A DNA stretch of 64,000 nucleotides from Treponema sp. Its GTDB lineage: Bacteria > Spirochaetota > Spirochaetia > Treponematales > Treponemataceae. Of the stretch, positions 8,419 through 18,258 are shown piece after piece. The stretch's first letter is position 1. Every line of letters starts with the position of its first letter. The stretch spans positions 1 through 64,000 of the forward strand of contig JAFUDX010000043.1 of NCBI GenBank assembly GCA_017464425.1, given 5' to 3'. The notes under the pieces are model-generated. The model was not told the origin of the DNA. It was given only the letters and a program-made list of their open reading frames with translations, and ran no database searches. Made by a program: the position numbers and the translations under genes.

Positions 8419-9324
8419 CTACTCATTTTCATCGGGATTTCTGCGTGAGTTTTTTGCCTCGTTCCAAAAATCCATCATTTCGCGGTGATTGCGGTGATCC
8501 ATAGCAAGATTTTTTTCAGACATTCCCTTTTCGACCTGCTTAAAGCGGTATTCAAATTTCTTCATAGTGCGCTGCAGGGCTACCGACGGATCAATGCCAA
8601 GCCAGCGTCCGTAATTCAAAAAGCAGTGCAATGCGTCCCCGAATTCTTCTTCAAGATGAAGCTGAGCCTTTTTTTGCTCCTCAGTGAATTCAGTTTTTGA
8701 GAAAATCTGTTTGCCATCATACTGATTCAAAACCTGAACATCCATGAGCGCGTCGTTCATTTCAGCAAGTTCTTCACAGAATTTCATTTTGACTTCAGAA
8801 AGCGAATTCCAATCAAAGCCCGCTTTGGCAGCTTTTTTGAGTTCTTTATAGGCTTTTAAAAGTGGCGGAAAATTCTCAGGAATAGAATCCAAAATACTTT
8901 CGGATTTTCGCCCCTCTACATTTTCTTTGATGCGTTCCCACTGGCTCAGGACTTTTTCTGGATTATCCGAGACATCTTCTTTGACCTGTGATTTTCCATC
9001 GCTTTGGGCAAAAACATGCGGATGCCGGCGGACTAATTTTTCGGCAATGCCATTGATCGTTTCTTCAACGGTAAAAAGCCCCTGCTCTTCAAACATATAT
9101 GCAATCAGAACGACATTTAAAAGGACATCGCCCAGTTCTTCTTTTACATGGGCAGAATCTTCTTGCGTAAGCGCATCTATCGCCTCGCAGGTTTCTTCAA
9201 AAAAAGTCGAGCGCAAAGACAGCGGGGTCTGAACTTTATCCCACGGGCACCCCTTTCGCACCGCCTTTACAATATCAAAAAAATGTGAGAATGCGTTTTC
9301 TATTGATTTTTTTTCAGTTTCCAT
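8419..9324 (-). CDS. mazG: Nucleoside triphosphate pyrophosphohydrolase MazG
   Basis: A protein of 301 residues with two MazG domains. The first carries the conserved CPWDKVQT, FFEETCEAIDAL (EExxE metal ligands) and EELGDVLLNVV motifs; the second repeats the pattern with FCEELAEMNDAL and LEEEFGDALHCFLN. MazG enzymes hydrolyse NTPs and dNTPs to the monophosphate plus pyrophosphate in the cytosol, housecleaning the nucleotide pool and lowering ppGpp levels. Length agrees with two-domain MazG. The ATG at 9324 is chosen; an in-frame TTG at 9351 would overlap the pth gene and adds only nine unconserved residues. It follows pth by 16 bases, so the two are likely cotranscribed. Confidence 0.92.
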   Translation of the reverse strand: METEKKSIENAFSHFFDIVKAVRKGCPWDKVQTPLSLRSTFFEETCEAIDALTQEDSAHVKEELGDVLLNVVLIAYMFEEQGLFTVEETINGIAEKLVRRHPHVFAQSDGKSQVKEDVSDNPEKVLSQWERIKENVEGRKSESILDSIPENFPPLLKAYKELKKAAKAGFDWNSLSEVKMKFCEELAEMNDALMDVQVLNQYDGKQIFSKTEFTEEQKKAQLHLEEEFGDALHCFLNYGRWLGIDPSVALQRTMKKFEYRFKQVEKGMSEKNLAMDHRNHREMMDFWNEAKNSRRNPDENE

Positions 9325-9340
9325 TTTTAGTTTTCCGTAT

Positions 9341-9997
9341 TCAGTTTTCAATTATTCGTTTCTTGCTCCACCCCTGAAGAATTCTGTTCGGGTCAGTGGA
9401 AAGAAGTAATTTGCAAAACATTTCGTTCGTGGGCACAAATTCCTGTGCAAGAATTATACTTTCATCCGCAGTAAAATTTGAAAGCACATAGCTTGCGATG
9501 TCAACATTTGCAGGCTTTGAGATGCCAAACCGAAGCCGCCAGAAATCCGCCGTGCCCAAAACAGATTTTGTGGAGCGAAGACCATTGTGCCCGCCTAATC
9601 CACCGCTCCATTTAAGGCTCACCGTGCCAAGCGGAAGCTCCAATTCATCATGCACGACTAAAATTTGTTCTGGAGTGATTTTAAAAAATCGGGCAAGTTC
9701 CCCAATCGATTCTCCGCTCAAATTCATGTAAGTAAGCGGCTTTAAAAAGTAAATTTTTTCGGGAGCTTCTTCTGGAACACGCGGAACGCCACCGTCTTTT
9801 GTGGTAAGCACGCCCGTTTCTGCCATCCATTCGGCAAGCGTTCGTGTCTCAACAGCGGCATAATCGCCTTTGAATTTGTTCTGAAAATAGAATTTGGAAT
9901 AAAAAGGAAGCTGATGAGCAAACTGCCATGCCACATTGTGCCGAGAATTTTTGTATTCTTCGCCGTAATTTCCTAAAAACGCAACAAGTGCAATCAT
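9341..9997 (-). CDS. pth: Peptidyl-tRNA hydrolase
   Basis: This 218-residue enzyme releases tRNA from peptidyl-tRNA dropped by stalled ribosomes. Visible active-site residues are Asn-Ser-Arg-His-Asn with catalytic His20, Asn92 in YMNLSG, Asp117 in VVHDELELPLG and Asn138 in GGLGGHNG. It is about 30 residues longer than typical family members because of an insertion at about residues 50-80 (rich in Glu, Pro and Gly). The insertion lies before the conserved FLKPLTYMN strand, so the core is intact. It leads a pair with mazG. A TATACT box lies some 15 bases before the ATG. Confidence 0.93.
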   Translation of the reverse strand: MIALVAFLGNYGEEYKNSRHNVAWQFAHQLPFYSKFYFQNKFKGDYAAVETRTLAEWMAETGVLTTKDGGVPRVPEEAPEKIYFLKPLTYMNLSGESIGELARFFKITPEQILVVHDELELPLGTVSLKWSGGLGGHNGLRSTKSVLGTADFWRLRFGISKPANVDIASYVLSNFTADESIILAQEFVPTNEMFCKLLLSTDPNRILQGWSKKRIIEN

Positions 9998-10045
9998 ATT
10001 CTCTATAAGTATAACACAAAATTGAGCAAAATCAAAAGCAGGAGC

Positions 10046-10070
10046 GTTGCCCCGAAAAAATCAGGGCAAC
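10046..10070. terminator. Hairpin after the solute-binding lipoprotein gene
   Basis: GTTGCCC and GGGCAAC form a 7-bp stem around an A-rich loop in the gap between the two minus-strand genes. It probably ends the upstream solute-binding protein transcript. No clear T-run follows, so strength is uncertain. Confidence 0.5.
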
Positions 10071-10083
10071 AGAACATAAAAAA

Positions 10084-11028
10084 TTACAAATCGGCAGGGA
10101 ATTCAATTCCAAGCGCGTCTTTTGTTTCCTGATTGTAGCTGAAATCAAATTTTGTAAGGTACTCGATTGGCATTTCAGCCGGATTTGCTCCGTCTTTTAA
10201 GATTTTTACAGCCTGAGTAGCGGTAAGTTTGCCAAGTTCGTAATAATTGATTCCATATGTTGCCAAACCGCCAGAAACAACCATACCTTCTTCGCCGCAA
10301 ATAATCGGAAGTTTTGCTTCGTTTGCGACCATTGCGACATTTGCCATACCAGCGGCAAGCATGTTGTCTGTTGGAACATAGAATGCGTCAACTTTGCCGA
10401 CCAAGCTCTGAGTGACCTGCTGAATTTCGTTTGAATTTGAAACAGAACCTTCGATGTAAGAAAGTCCGTTTGCTTCACAGGCAGCTTTTGCGATGTTAAT
10501 CTGGAAAATTGAGTTTGCTTCGCTTGAGCAGTACAAAAGACCGACCGTTTTTGCTTCTGGAACGATTTTTGTAAGAAGCTCAATCTGAGCGGCAACAGGA
10601 GTAAGATCCGAAGTGCCCGAAACATTTGTCTCTGGTTTTTCATTTGACTTTACGAGACTTGCTGATTCTGGATCAGTGACCGCACTAACAAGAATCGGAA
10701 TGGTTTTGGTAAGATTTGCGACTGCCTGAGCTGCAGGAGTAGCGATTGCGAAGATAAGATTATCTTTGTCGTTTACGAATTTATTTGCAATCGTAACGCA
10801 ATTTGCCTGTTCATTCTGAGCATTCTGGTAATCGATGATGATGTTCTCGCCATCTTTATAGCCTGCCTCAGCAAGACCGTCTACAAAGCCCTGATAGCTT
10901 TTGTCGAGAGCAGGATGCTCAACCAACTGAATGACACCGATTCTGATTTTGCTGTCTTTTTCGTTACAGCCCATTAAGATACAAGCTGAAGCCAAAAGGG
11001 CAGCAGCGCCAAAAAGAATTTTTTTCAT
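10084..11028 (-). CDS. ABC transporter substrate-binding lipoprotein (TrpX-like)
   Basis: A 314-residue protein with a lipoprotein signal (lipobox ILMGC at about residue 21) and the two-lobed periplasmic binding fold of the ABC_sub_bind family: RIGVIQLVEHPALDKSYQGF at the start, ATPAAQAVANLT and PILVSAVTDPESASLV in the first lobe, and TVGLLYCSSEANSIFQI opening the second. Relatives bind tryptophan, tyrosine or other small ligands. A GGAGGATAAAAA ribosome site fixes the start. The usual permease and ATPase genes (trpY/trpZ type) are not next to it, so it is an orphan here and must pair with a transporter elsewhere. The ligand is not determined by sequence. Confidence 0.85.
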   Translation of the reverse strand: MKKILFGAAALLASACILMGCNEKDSKIRIGVIQLVEHPALDKSYQGFVDGLAEAGYKDGENIIIDYQNAQNEQANCVTIANKFVNDKDNLIFAIATPAAQAVANLTKTIPILVSAVTDPESASLVKSNEKPETNVSGTSDLTPVAAQIELLTKIVPEAKTVGLLYCSSEANSIFQINIAKAACEANGLSYIEGSVSNSNEIQQVTQSLVGKVDAFYVPTDNMLAAGMANVAMVANEAKLPIICGEEGMVVSGGLATYGINYYELGKLTATQAVKILKDGANPAEMPIEYLTKFDFSYNQETKDALGIEFPADL

Positions 11029-11066
11029 TTTTTATCCTCCAAAAAAAATAAAAATTCTGAATATGA

Positions 11067-12236
11067 TTAAGATTTCAAAAGGACTTCTTTTAAAATCTCA
11101 AGGCCTTTGTTGATTTCTTTATACGAAATGTTTAAAGGTGGCACGATTCTGAGCGTATTTGAGCCGGCAGTCGAAGTAAGCAAGCCGTTTTCAAGCAATT
11201 TTTTTTCGACTTCAATGGCTTTTACCGGCGCAATCATGTCCACGCCAATCATCAAGCCTCTTCCGCGAATTTCACCCACGCACTTTGCCCCAAAAGAAGC
11301 GATTTGGTTTCGGATGTACTCGCCTTTTTCGGTGACGCTTTCCAAAAATCCAGGTTTTGTAATTTCATGCAGAACGACACGGCCTGCGGCACAGGCAAGC
11401 GGATTTCCGCCAAAGGTAGACTGATGATCGCCCGCCTTAAAAACATCGGCTGCTTTTCCTCTGATTAAGATTCCGCCGAACGGCACTCCGCCCGCAGCAC
11501 CTTTCGCAAAAGAAACGACATCGGGGTTAAAGCCAAGCGTCTCGCTTGCAAGCAAGGTTCCCGTTCGTCCAAAGCCCGTCTGCACTTCATCCGCCATAAC
11601 AATCGCACCAGCATTTCGCGCAGCATCGGCGGCGGCTTTTGCCCAATCAGAATCCACGATATTGACACCGCCTTCGCCCTGAACACATTCAATAAGAAGC
11701 GCGGCTGTTGTGTCATCAAACGCAGTTTTTATCGCTTCCCAATCATTCGCTTTGATTGTCTTAAAGCAATCGACATACGGCGCAAAGCATGCAGGATGGA
11801 ATTTATCCTGCCCCGTTGCGGTAAGCGTTGCCAATGTGCGCCCATGAAACGAAGACTCAAGCGTATAAATCACACGGCGTTTTTCTCCGCCATTGAGATA
11901 GCCGTATTTTCTTGCGACTTTGATTGCAGCTTCGTTACCTTCTGCGCCGGAATTCCCGAAGAACACTGCGTCAAATCCCGTTGCGGCAAGCAGTTCATTC
12001 GCATACTGAACGCCCACATCGCTGACAAAATAATTACAAATATGAATCTGTTTTTTTGCCTGAGCAGAGATAGCTTTTACCAGCGGTTTAAAATTGTGTC
12101 CAAGACAATTGACGGCGATTCCCGCCAAAAAGTCGATGTATTTTTTGCCATTTGAGTCGTAAACAGTAGAACCTTTTCCTTTCACAAATGTGACATCAAA
12201 TGAACCATAATTATTTACAACAGTTTTTGAAGCCAT
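11067..12236 (-). CDS. argD: Acetylornithine/ornithine-type aminotransferase (class III)
   Basis: A 389-residue PLP enzyme of aminotransferase class III. The PLP-binding lysine is Lys245 in SFAKGAAGGVPFGG, Asp216 in MADEVQTGFGRTG holds the pyridine ring, and the GNSGAEGNEAAIK phosphate-binding loop is at about 94-106. The N-terminal VFLKGKG-type strand and the short length point to acetylornithine aminotransferase of arginine biosynthesis rather than to the longer GABA or adenosylmethionine enzymes. The ATG at 12236 has GGAGGA five bases upstream; an upstream in-frame start at 12272 is unlikely. No other arginine genes are adjacent, so the exact substrate is inferred from family resemblance. 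Confidence 0.85.
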   Translation of the reverse strand: MASKTVVNNYGSFDVTFVKGKGSTVYDSNGKKYIDFLAGIAVNCLGHNFKPLVKAISAQAKKQIHICNYFVSDVGVQYANELLAATGFDAVFFGNSGAEGNEAAIKVARKYGYLNGGEKRRVIYTLESSFHGRTLATLTATGQDKFHPACFAPYVDCFKTIKANDWEAIKTAFDDTTAALLIECVQGEGGVNIVDSDWAKAAADAARNAGAIVMADEVQTGFGRTGTLLASETLGFNPDVVSFAKGAAGGVPFGGILIRGKAADVFKAGDHQSTFGGNPLACAAGRVVLHEITKPGFLESVTEKGEYIRNQIASFGAKCVGEIRGRGLMIGVDMIAPVKAIEVEKKLLENGLLTSTAGSNTLRIVPPLNISYKEINKGLEILKEVLLKS

Positions 12237-12275
12237 TTTTTCCTCCAATGAGTTATATGCCGTGCGTGACATTTA

Positions 12276-15059
12276 CTATCTGCCGTGACAGTTTTTGTAT
12301 TTCTTACCGCTTCCACATGGGCACGGGTCGTTGCGCCCGATTTTGGGGCCAGTGCGCACAACGGTGACGCTCTGTCCTGTGCTCGCTCCTGCCATCGTGC
12401 GACCTGCGGCGGCTTGCGCGTTTCGTGCCATTGCTGCCCCTCTGCCCTGAGCGGCGGCGGCCTGTTGGCTCATGCTCTGTGCTTCTGAGTGCTGGGCGTT
12501 ACCCTGCATTGCCTGGCGTGGTGGCTGTGGCGCGGGATTTATCTGAATGCGCACTTTGAACACTCTGCCTGCGATTTCGATACGGATTTTTTCTATCATC
12601 GCGTCGAACTGGTTGAAGCCGTCGATTTTGTATTCAGTGAGCGGGTTGTGCTGACCGTAGCCACGCAAGTGTACTGCCTCACGAAGACTGTCCAAGAATT
12701 CAAGCTGGTCGAGCCATTTTCGGTCGATTGCCTGAATGTACTGGTAGCGGATGAACATATTGAACTGCTCGTGACCGACAAGCGTTTCTTTTTCGGTGAT
12801 GTCGTTTTGCAAGAGCGAGAGCACTTTTTCTTCGACGAGCATTTCGGGCGGAAGCATAACGCCGAAGTTTGTCTTGATGTTCTCGGCAAGTTCTTTTTGA
12901 GCCTGTGCGCTCTTTCTTCCGTGCTTTTCGTAGGCAAAGAACCAATCGTCGAGGTAGTCTTTTGCCGTGGTCATGATTCGCTCGCTCAAATTCTCATCTT
13001 CGAGGATTGAATCTCGCTGCTGATAGATGAATTCGCGCTGTTCGTTCAGAACATCGTCGTAGTCAATCAAATTCTTTCGGATTTCAAAGTTTCGCTCTTC
13101 GACCTTCTTCTGAGCCTTTTCGATTCCCTTTGTAAGCCACGGGTGATAAATCGGTTCGCCCGGCTCCATGCCGATTCGGGTCATGATGTTCTTCATTCGG
13201 TCGCCGCCGAAGAGTCGCATCAAATCATCGTCCATAGAGATGAAGAATTTACTTCTTCCGGGGTCGCCTTGTCGTCCTGAACGACCGCGGAGCTGATTGT
13301 CGATTCGGCGAGATTCGTGGCGTTCTGAACCGATGACATACAAGCCGCCGAGAGCCTTCACTTCTTCGTAGTCTTTCTGCCACTTTTCCTTTTCGGCTTT
13401 GACCGCCGCCTGATATTCTTCGGGAGTGGCTTCCGTTCCGACCTTGCTCAAGGCGCGCTGCTCATAGCTTCCGCCGAGCTTAATATCCGTACCACGACCT
13501 GCCATGTTCGTTGCGACCGTGACCGCGCCTTTAGCTCCCGCCTCAGCGATAATCAACGCTTCCCGCGCGTGGTTCTTTGCGTTCAAAACCTCGTGCTTGA
13601 TTCCGTTTCGGGTGAGAAGGGCAGAAAGATGCTCTGATTTTTCGACCGAGACCGTACCGACCAGAACAGGCTGACCTTTCGTGTGCGCCTCACGAATTTC
13701 CTTGACGATTGCGTTCCATTTGTCGCTTTCGTTGAGATACACTTCGTCCTGCTCGTCAACGCGGGCAACAGGAAGATTCGTGGGAATGACAACGCAGTCC
13801 AATTTGTAGATTTTCTGGAATTCAACCGCCTCGGTTGCCGCCGTACCCGTCATGCCTGAAAGCTTAGTGTACATGCGGAAGAAATTCTGGAAGGTGACAG
13901 TCGCCATCGTGCGGTTTCGCTGTGCGATTTTGACATGCTCTTTCGCTTCGATTGCCTGATGAAGCCCGTCTGAATAGCGGCGTCCTTCAAGAATACGACC
14001 CGTGAATTCATCGACGATTTCAACCTTTCCGTCACGCACGACATATTCATCATCTTTGTTGTACAAACGGTGCGCTCGGATTGCCTGAGTGAAGTAGTGC
14101 ACATACTCAAAATTTTCTTCGTCAAAAACCGTGCTTTCGGGGGTAATCAAATTGTGCTGATGAAGGATTGAGTCGATTTTGTTCATGCCCTTGTCGGTGA
14201 AAGAGACTCGCTTTGATTTTTCATCGATTTTGTAGTCGCCTTTGAGAGCCGCGCGTTCTTCGGGAGTCATTTCGACTTCATCATAGTAGTCATCGGTTTT
14301 CGGGTCTTTTTCGGCTTCCTCAAACAAATCGACATATTTATCGACCTCGTAGAATTTGAAAGTGTCGTCCTCGCCCGCGCCCGAAATAATGAGCGGAGTT
14401 CTGGCCTCATCAATCAAAATAGAGTCAATTTCGTCAACGATACAATAGTTGAAACCTCGCTGAACCTTGCGAGCCATCTCAATCTGCATGTTGTCGCGAA
14501 GGTAGTCAAAGCCGAATTCGTTGTTCGTTCCGTAAGTGATGTCGCAGTTGTAGTTTTCTTTTCGGACAGCATTGTCCATGTTAGACAGAATCGTTCCGAC
14601 CGTAACGCCGAGATACGAGAAAACGGGTCGCATCGTGTTGGCATCGCGCTCGGCAAGGTAATCGTTTACGGTAACGACATGCACGCCCTTTCCCGAAAGC
14701 GAATTGAGATAGGCGGGAGCAACCGCAACGAGCGTTTTACCTTCACCCGTTTTCATTTCGGTGATTTTCCCCTGATGCAAGTTGATTGAGCCCATGAGCT
14801 GAACATCATACGCCCGCTCGCCTCGTACACGCGCTGCCGCTTCACGACAGAGCGCGAACGCTTCGGGGAGAATGTCGTCGAGCGTTTCGCCTTTTGAAAG
14901 CCGCTCTTTAAAAACTTGCGTCTGCTTGGGATATTCTTCGGCGGGCAAACTTTTTGCCCATTCTTCTTTATCGTTGATTGCCTTTACGATGGGAAGTAAC
15001 TTTTTAACATCGCGCTCATTCTGCGAGCCGAAAATAACGGATAAAACTTTGTCTAACAT
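12276..15059 (-). CDS. secA: Preprotein translocase ATPase SecA
   Basis: A 927-residue protein starting [11 protein letters not shown]. The Walker A motif GEGKT is at residues 105-109, followed by the DEAD-type helicase box ([13 protein letters not shown]), the [13 protein letters not shown] motif of the second motor domain and the [10 protein letters not shown] arginine-finger region. A Met/Gln/Ala-rich linker leads to a C-terminal SEC-C zinc motif [15 protein letters not shown] that binds SecB or ribosomes. It drives post-translational export through SecYEG. Reading frame continues upstream to 15845, but that part opposes the symporter gene and is not secA. A TATATT box (15069-15074) ends nine bases before the ATG with no ribosome site, a candidate leaderless start. 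Confidence 0.97.
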   Translation of the reverse strand: MLDKVLSVIFGSQNERDVKKLLPIVKAINDKEEWAKSLPAEEYPKQTQVFKERLSKGETLDDILPEAFALCREAAARVRGERAYDVQLMGSINLHQGKITEMKTGEGKTLVAVAPAYLNSLSGKGVHVVTVNDYLAERDANTMRPVFSYLGVTVGTILSNMDNAVRKENYNCDITYGTNNEFGFDYLRDNMQIEMARKVQRGFNYCIVDEIDSILIDEARTPLIISGAGEDDTFKFYEVDKYVDLFEEAEKDPKTDDYYDEVEMTPEERAALKGDYKIDEKSKRVSFTDKGMNKIDSILHQHNLITPESTVFDEENFEYVHYFTQAIRAHRLYNKDDEYVVRDGKVEIVDEFTGRILEGRRYSDGLHQAIEAKEHVKIAQRNRTMATVTFQNFFRMYTKLSGMTGTAATEAVEFQKIYKLDCVVIPTNLPVARVDEQDEVYLNESDKWNAIVKEIREAHTKGQPVLVGTVSVEKSEHLSALLTRNGIKHEVLNAKNHAREALIIAEAGAKGAVTVATNMAGRGTDIKLGGSYEQRALSKVGTEATPEEYQAAVKAEKEKWQKDYEEVKALGGLYVIGSERHESRRIDNQLRGRSGRQGDPGRSKFFISMDDDLMRLFGGDRMKNIMTRIGMEPGEPIYHPWLTKGIEKAQKKVEERNFEIRKNLIDYDDVLNEQREFIYQQRDSILEDENLSERIMTTAKDYLDDWFFAYEKHGRKSAQAQKELAENIKTNFGVMLPPEMLVEEKVLSLLQNDITEKETLVGHEQFNMFIRYQYIQAIDRKWLDQLEFLDSLREAVHLRGYGQHNPLTEYKIDGFNQFDAMIEKIRIEIAGRVFKVRIQINPAPQPPRQAMQGNAQHSEAQSMSQQAAAAQGRGAAMARNAQAAAGRTMAGASTGQSVTVVRTGPKIGRNDPCPCGSGKKYKNCHGR

Positions 15060-15133
15060 AGTTCTATAAATATACTGAAAAACAAGATAATAGTAAAGAA
15101 AGCCCCGCCGACAGAAAGCCCCGCCGACAGGAT

Positions 15134-15162
15134 TTGCAACGCTCCCCTCAGACTGGTATAAT
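15134..15162 (+). promoter_or_regulatory. Promoter giving a leaderless symporter mRNA
   Basis: TTGCAA (15134-15139), a 17-base spacer and an extended -10 (TGG before TATAAT, 15157-15162). The ATG at 15169 lies seven bases after the -10 box, at the expected transcription start, and no ribosome site is present. Confidence 0.75.
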
Positions 15163-15168
15163 AGAAGC

Positions 15169-16398
15169 ATGAAAGTTTGGATTAAATATGTCATTGGCAC
15201 AATTTTGGGTATCATTGCGGCATTTATTCTTCCGCTCAATATTCCTGCTGTTGATTCTGCCGTAGCTTTTCTTTCGGAATTTGCGATTCGATTCGGACGA
15301 TACGCGCTCATCCCGCTCATTTTCTTCGGAACTGCCATGTCACTGTTCAATCTTCGGGGCAAAAAGCATATTTTAAAGACAAGCGTATGGACGCTCGGAA
15401 CCATCGTCGGCTCTACGCTCATTTTGGTTATTTTGGGCTTGCTCACCATTCTTATCGTACAGCTTCCACGCATTCCTATCACGGGCGAAAAAATTTCTGA
15501 GGTTCCCACAATCAATGTTAAAGAAATGATTTTCAGCATTTTTCCCTTGTCAAGTTTTGATTCACTCAACGGCGGTATGTATCTGCTTCCTATTTTCTTC
15601 CTTGCCGCTTTTTTGGGCGGAGTCTGTGCCTCAGATACGAATGATTCAAAGCCTGTGCTCACCCTCATCGAATCTGCCATGAAAATTTGCCAAACAATGT
15701 CCGCATTTTTTGTCGAATGGCTTTCTGTCGGCATGATTGCAATTTCTGCATATTGGGTCATGCAGGCCCGCACGATTTTTGAAGTCTCCACATTCGTTCC
15801 GCTCTTTTTTATGCTGCTCGTTGATTTTGTGATTGTAGCTGGCATTATCTACCCGCTCATTCTGCGGCTTTTGTGCAAGGACTTGCGCCCGTACCATGTT
15901 CTGTACGCAAGCATTTGTTCCATTATTACAGCGTTTTTCTCAGGAGACTCAAATCTTTCGCTCCTCACGAACCAACGGCACACAAAAGAAAGTTTGGGCT
16001 TCCACGACGAAACGAATTATTTTTCTCTTCCGCTCTTTTCGATTTTTGCACGCGGAGGAACGGCATTAGTCACATCCGTTTGTTTCGTCACGATTTTGCG
16101 CTCATATTCAAGTTTGGGCTTTACCTTTTTTGATGTTATTTGGATTTTTGCGGTTTCATTTATTATCTCGTTCGCTCTGGGAGGCTTTCCGCAAGGTGGC
16201 ACATTCGTTGCGCTCACGGTAATTTGCTCCATATACGGACGCGGTTTTGAGGCTGGCTATCTTTTGCTCCGCCCCGCCACACCGATTCTGTGCAGTTTTG
16301 CCGCCGCGTTCGATGTTCTTTCGGCAATCACAGGAAGCTACATCGTAGCCGTTAAGACAAAGAAATTCGACAAGATTGAATTAAAGCACTATATTTAA
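15169..16398 (+). CDS. Dicarboxylate/amino acid:cation symporter (DAACS family)
   Basis: A 409-residue inner-membrane protein with eight or more hydrophobic segments and two hairpin-like loops. The [20 protein letters not shown] start, the [23 protein letters not shown] serine-rich stretch (about residues 262-284), and [16 protein letters not shown] near the end match the glutamate/aspartate:cation symporter family. Such carriers import C4-dicarboxylates or acidic amino acids with Na+ or H+. The classical serine-rich hairpin motif SSSAATLP is replaced here by the [10 protein letters not shown] form, so substrate preference may differ. It ends two bases before the convergent EAL gene. Transported compound is inferred only to family level. 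Confidence 0.85.
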   Translation: MKVWIKYVIGTILGIIAAFILPLNIPAVDSAVAFLSEFAIRFGRYALIPLIFFGTAMSLFNLRGKKHILKTSVWTLGTIVGSTLILVILGLLTILIVQLPRIPITGEKISEVPTINVKEMIFSIFPLSSFDSLNGGMYLLPIFFLAAFLGGVCASDTNDSKPVLTLIESAMKICQTMSAFFVEWLSVGMIAISAYWVMQARTIFEVSTFVPLFFMLLVDFVIVAGIIYPLILRLLCKDLRPYHVLYASICSIITAFFSGDSNLSLLTNQRHTKESLGFHDETNYFSLPLFSIFARGGTALVTSVCFVTILRSYSSLGFTFFDVIWIFAVSFIISFALGGFPQGGTFVALTVICSIYGRGFEAGYLLLRPATPILCSFAAAFDVLSAITGSYIVAVKTKKFDKIELKHYI

Positions 16399-16400
16399 TC

Positions 16401-18140
16401 TTATTTTTGATTCTTTTTGTACACATCTCTGTTTGCGTCAAGGCGCAAGTGGTGCTCTCGGAAGTCGACATTGTTGCACGGGCGGCCAAAGTAGAATCCC
16501 TGGAATTTATCCGGCCCGTACTCGATGAGCTTTTCGATGTCGCTCTTTTCTTCGATTCCTTCCATGCAGACCTGCATTCCAAGCTCATGCGCCATTTGCG
16601 TAATGTGCTTGATGATTTTTCGGTCGCCTTCGTTGCCCGCAGTGGCTTTTTGGACGAATGTGTAATCAAGTTTGAGCGTATTTGCTTTTAGATACTGGAG
16701 ATAGCGCAGATTTGAATAGCCCGTTCCAAAATCATCGATGTCAACATTTACGCCGAGTTTTGAGAACGCTTCGGTAAGAGCCTGAAGTTCATCGCCGTTA
16801 TCGATATAGCCACTTTCGGTAAGCTCCAATGTGACATTTTTGGGATTGACTTCAGAAATAAGCATGGCCGTTTCGACATCACGCAGAATATCGCTCTTTT
16901 TAACCTGAATATACGACAAATTGACACTCACGCGGAAATCTTTTTGCAAGCGGTTCCATTCAACGCATTGCATAAAGGCCGTTCGTAAAATCCACCGCCC
17001 CACAGAGACAATCATGCCCGTGCGCTCAAGAATCGGTATGAATTCATCGGGATTTAAAATTCCGTAACCAGGACAAGTCCATCGAATCAACGCTTCACAA
17101 CCGATGACATTCAGAATCGTTTTGTCTGCGTCGAGGTAGAGATTTTTTGCATCAACGACTGGCTGATAGTACAGTTCAAAGCCAGCAAAATCATTGCGAA
17201 TTGAATCGCGGATTTTTTCTTGGAAATCAAGGTTTTTAAGGTGTTTTGAATAATCAACGGCATTAAAGGTGACCAGATTATTGCGCCCGTTTCGCTTTGC
17301 GGTGCTGATTGAATAATTTACCTTTCGGAGCAAGCCGTCAAGCTGCGTAGAATCGTTCATGAAGGCGACCATGCCGCCTGAAACGGTAAAAATAATGTCG
17401 TAGCCAAGCCCGTGCTCCGCCTCAGAAATCTCGCGGCGCAGGTTTTCGTACATTTTTTTAGCGACAAGAGCCGATTTTCCAGTGAGGTTCATGCAGACGA
17501 ATTCATCACTGGAAAGTTTGTATGCTTTTGCGACTCCAGAACAGATCTTTCGGCAACAATCGCCCACTTTTGAGACGATAACATCACCAGTCATAACGCC
17601 ATACTGTTCGTTGATTGCCCCAAGATTGTCGATGTCGATTTTGAGCATAAAGCCTGAGACATTCTGTTTTTTTGTCCAGATTGAGCCGTAATCAATTCGC
17701 AACTGAGACTCGGTTGCAAGCCCCGTGAGCAAATCCGTTTTATCTTCGTCCGTAACGATTGAAACTTCACCAACTAAGATTTTTTTGTCTTCGGTATTGT
17801 TTGGCAAGATTCTGCCACGGCAGCGAATCCACACGGGCTTGCCGTTTTTATTGACCCAGCGGTAATCAAGATTGTGCTCGGAGCGTTTACCTGTTTTAAG
17901 TAAATCTAATTCTGCACGCAAGGATGCCTGATCTTCAGAGTAGACGATTTTCATGATTTCTTGCGTGGCATTTTCCATTTTTTCTTCTGGAAAATTAAAG
18001 AGCGTACGGGCATATGGAGAAATAAAATAAGTGTCTTTTGAAAGATCAAAGACAAAAAGATATGAATCTGAACATTGATTGAGAATTGTGATTAAGCCTT
18101 CAAGTTGCCTTGACTCCAGATGTTCCAAACCGTAACTCAT
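16401..18140 (-). CDS. PAS-GGDEF(degenerate)-EAL c-di-GMP phosphodiesterase
   Basis: A 579-residue soluble protein. Residues about 1-130 form a PAS sensor (NPEEKMENATQEI and WVNKNGKPVWIRCRGR), 135-295 a GGDEF-like domain and 305-570 an EAL domain. The GGDEF signature is degraded to SSDEF at residues 210-214, so cyclase activity is unlikely and the domain may bind GTP or regulate. The EAL part is intact: EAL at 349-351, VNLSYIQ, ELTES, DDFGTGYS (469-476), LKLDYTFV and QGFYFGRP. It should hydrolyse c-di-GMP to pGpG, with the PAS domain tuning output. The GGDEF protein at 50677 could supply the opposite activity. A TAGAAT box lies nine bases before the ATG without a good ribosome site. Confidence 0.9.
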   Translation of the reverse strand: MSYGLEHLESRQLEGLITILNQCSDSYLFVFDLSKDTYFISPYARTLFNFPEEKMENATQEIMKIVYSEDQASLRAELDLLKTGKRSEHNLDYRWVNKNGKPVWIRCRGRILPNNTEDKKILVGEVSIVTDEDKTDLLTGLATESQLRIDYGSIWTKKQNVSGFMLKIDIDNLGAINEQYGVMTGDVIVSKVGDCCRKICSGVAKAYKLSSDEFVCMNLTGKSALVAKKMYENLRREISEAEHGLGYDIIFTVSGGMVAFMNDSTQLDGLLRKVNYSISTAKRNGRNNLVTFNAVDYSKHLKNLDFQEKIRDSIRNDFAGFELYYQPVVDAKNLYLDADKTILNVIGCEALIRWTCPGYGILNPDEFIPILERTGMIVSVGRWILRTAFMQCVEWNRLQKDFRVSVNLSYIQVKKSDILRDVETAMLISEVNPKNVTLELTESGYIDNGDELQALTEAFSKLGVNVDIDDFGTGYSNLRYLQYLKANTLKLDYTFVQKATAGNEGDRKIIKHITQMAHELGMQVCMEGIEEKSDIEKLIEYGPDKFQGFYFGRPCNNVDFREHHLRLDANRDVYKKNQK

Positions 18141-18258
18141 TATCCTATTATTCTAACACAAAATTTTGATTTTTCACATGTATTCGCCACTTTTTTCAAT
18201 TTTTTTTCTGCGATTTTAGTCGGATTTGGAGTTAATGGAAATTTTCGGCACATGAATG

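Noticed and set aside
15060..15845. Upstream extension of the secA reading frame (about 260 residues)
   Set aside because: It is antisense to the symporter gene, lacks SecA conservation and precedes the true start MLDKVLS, where the family begins.
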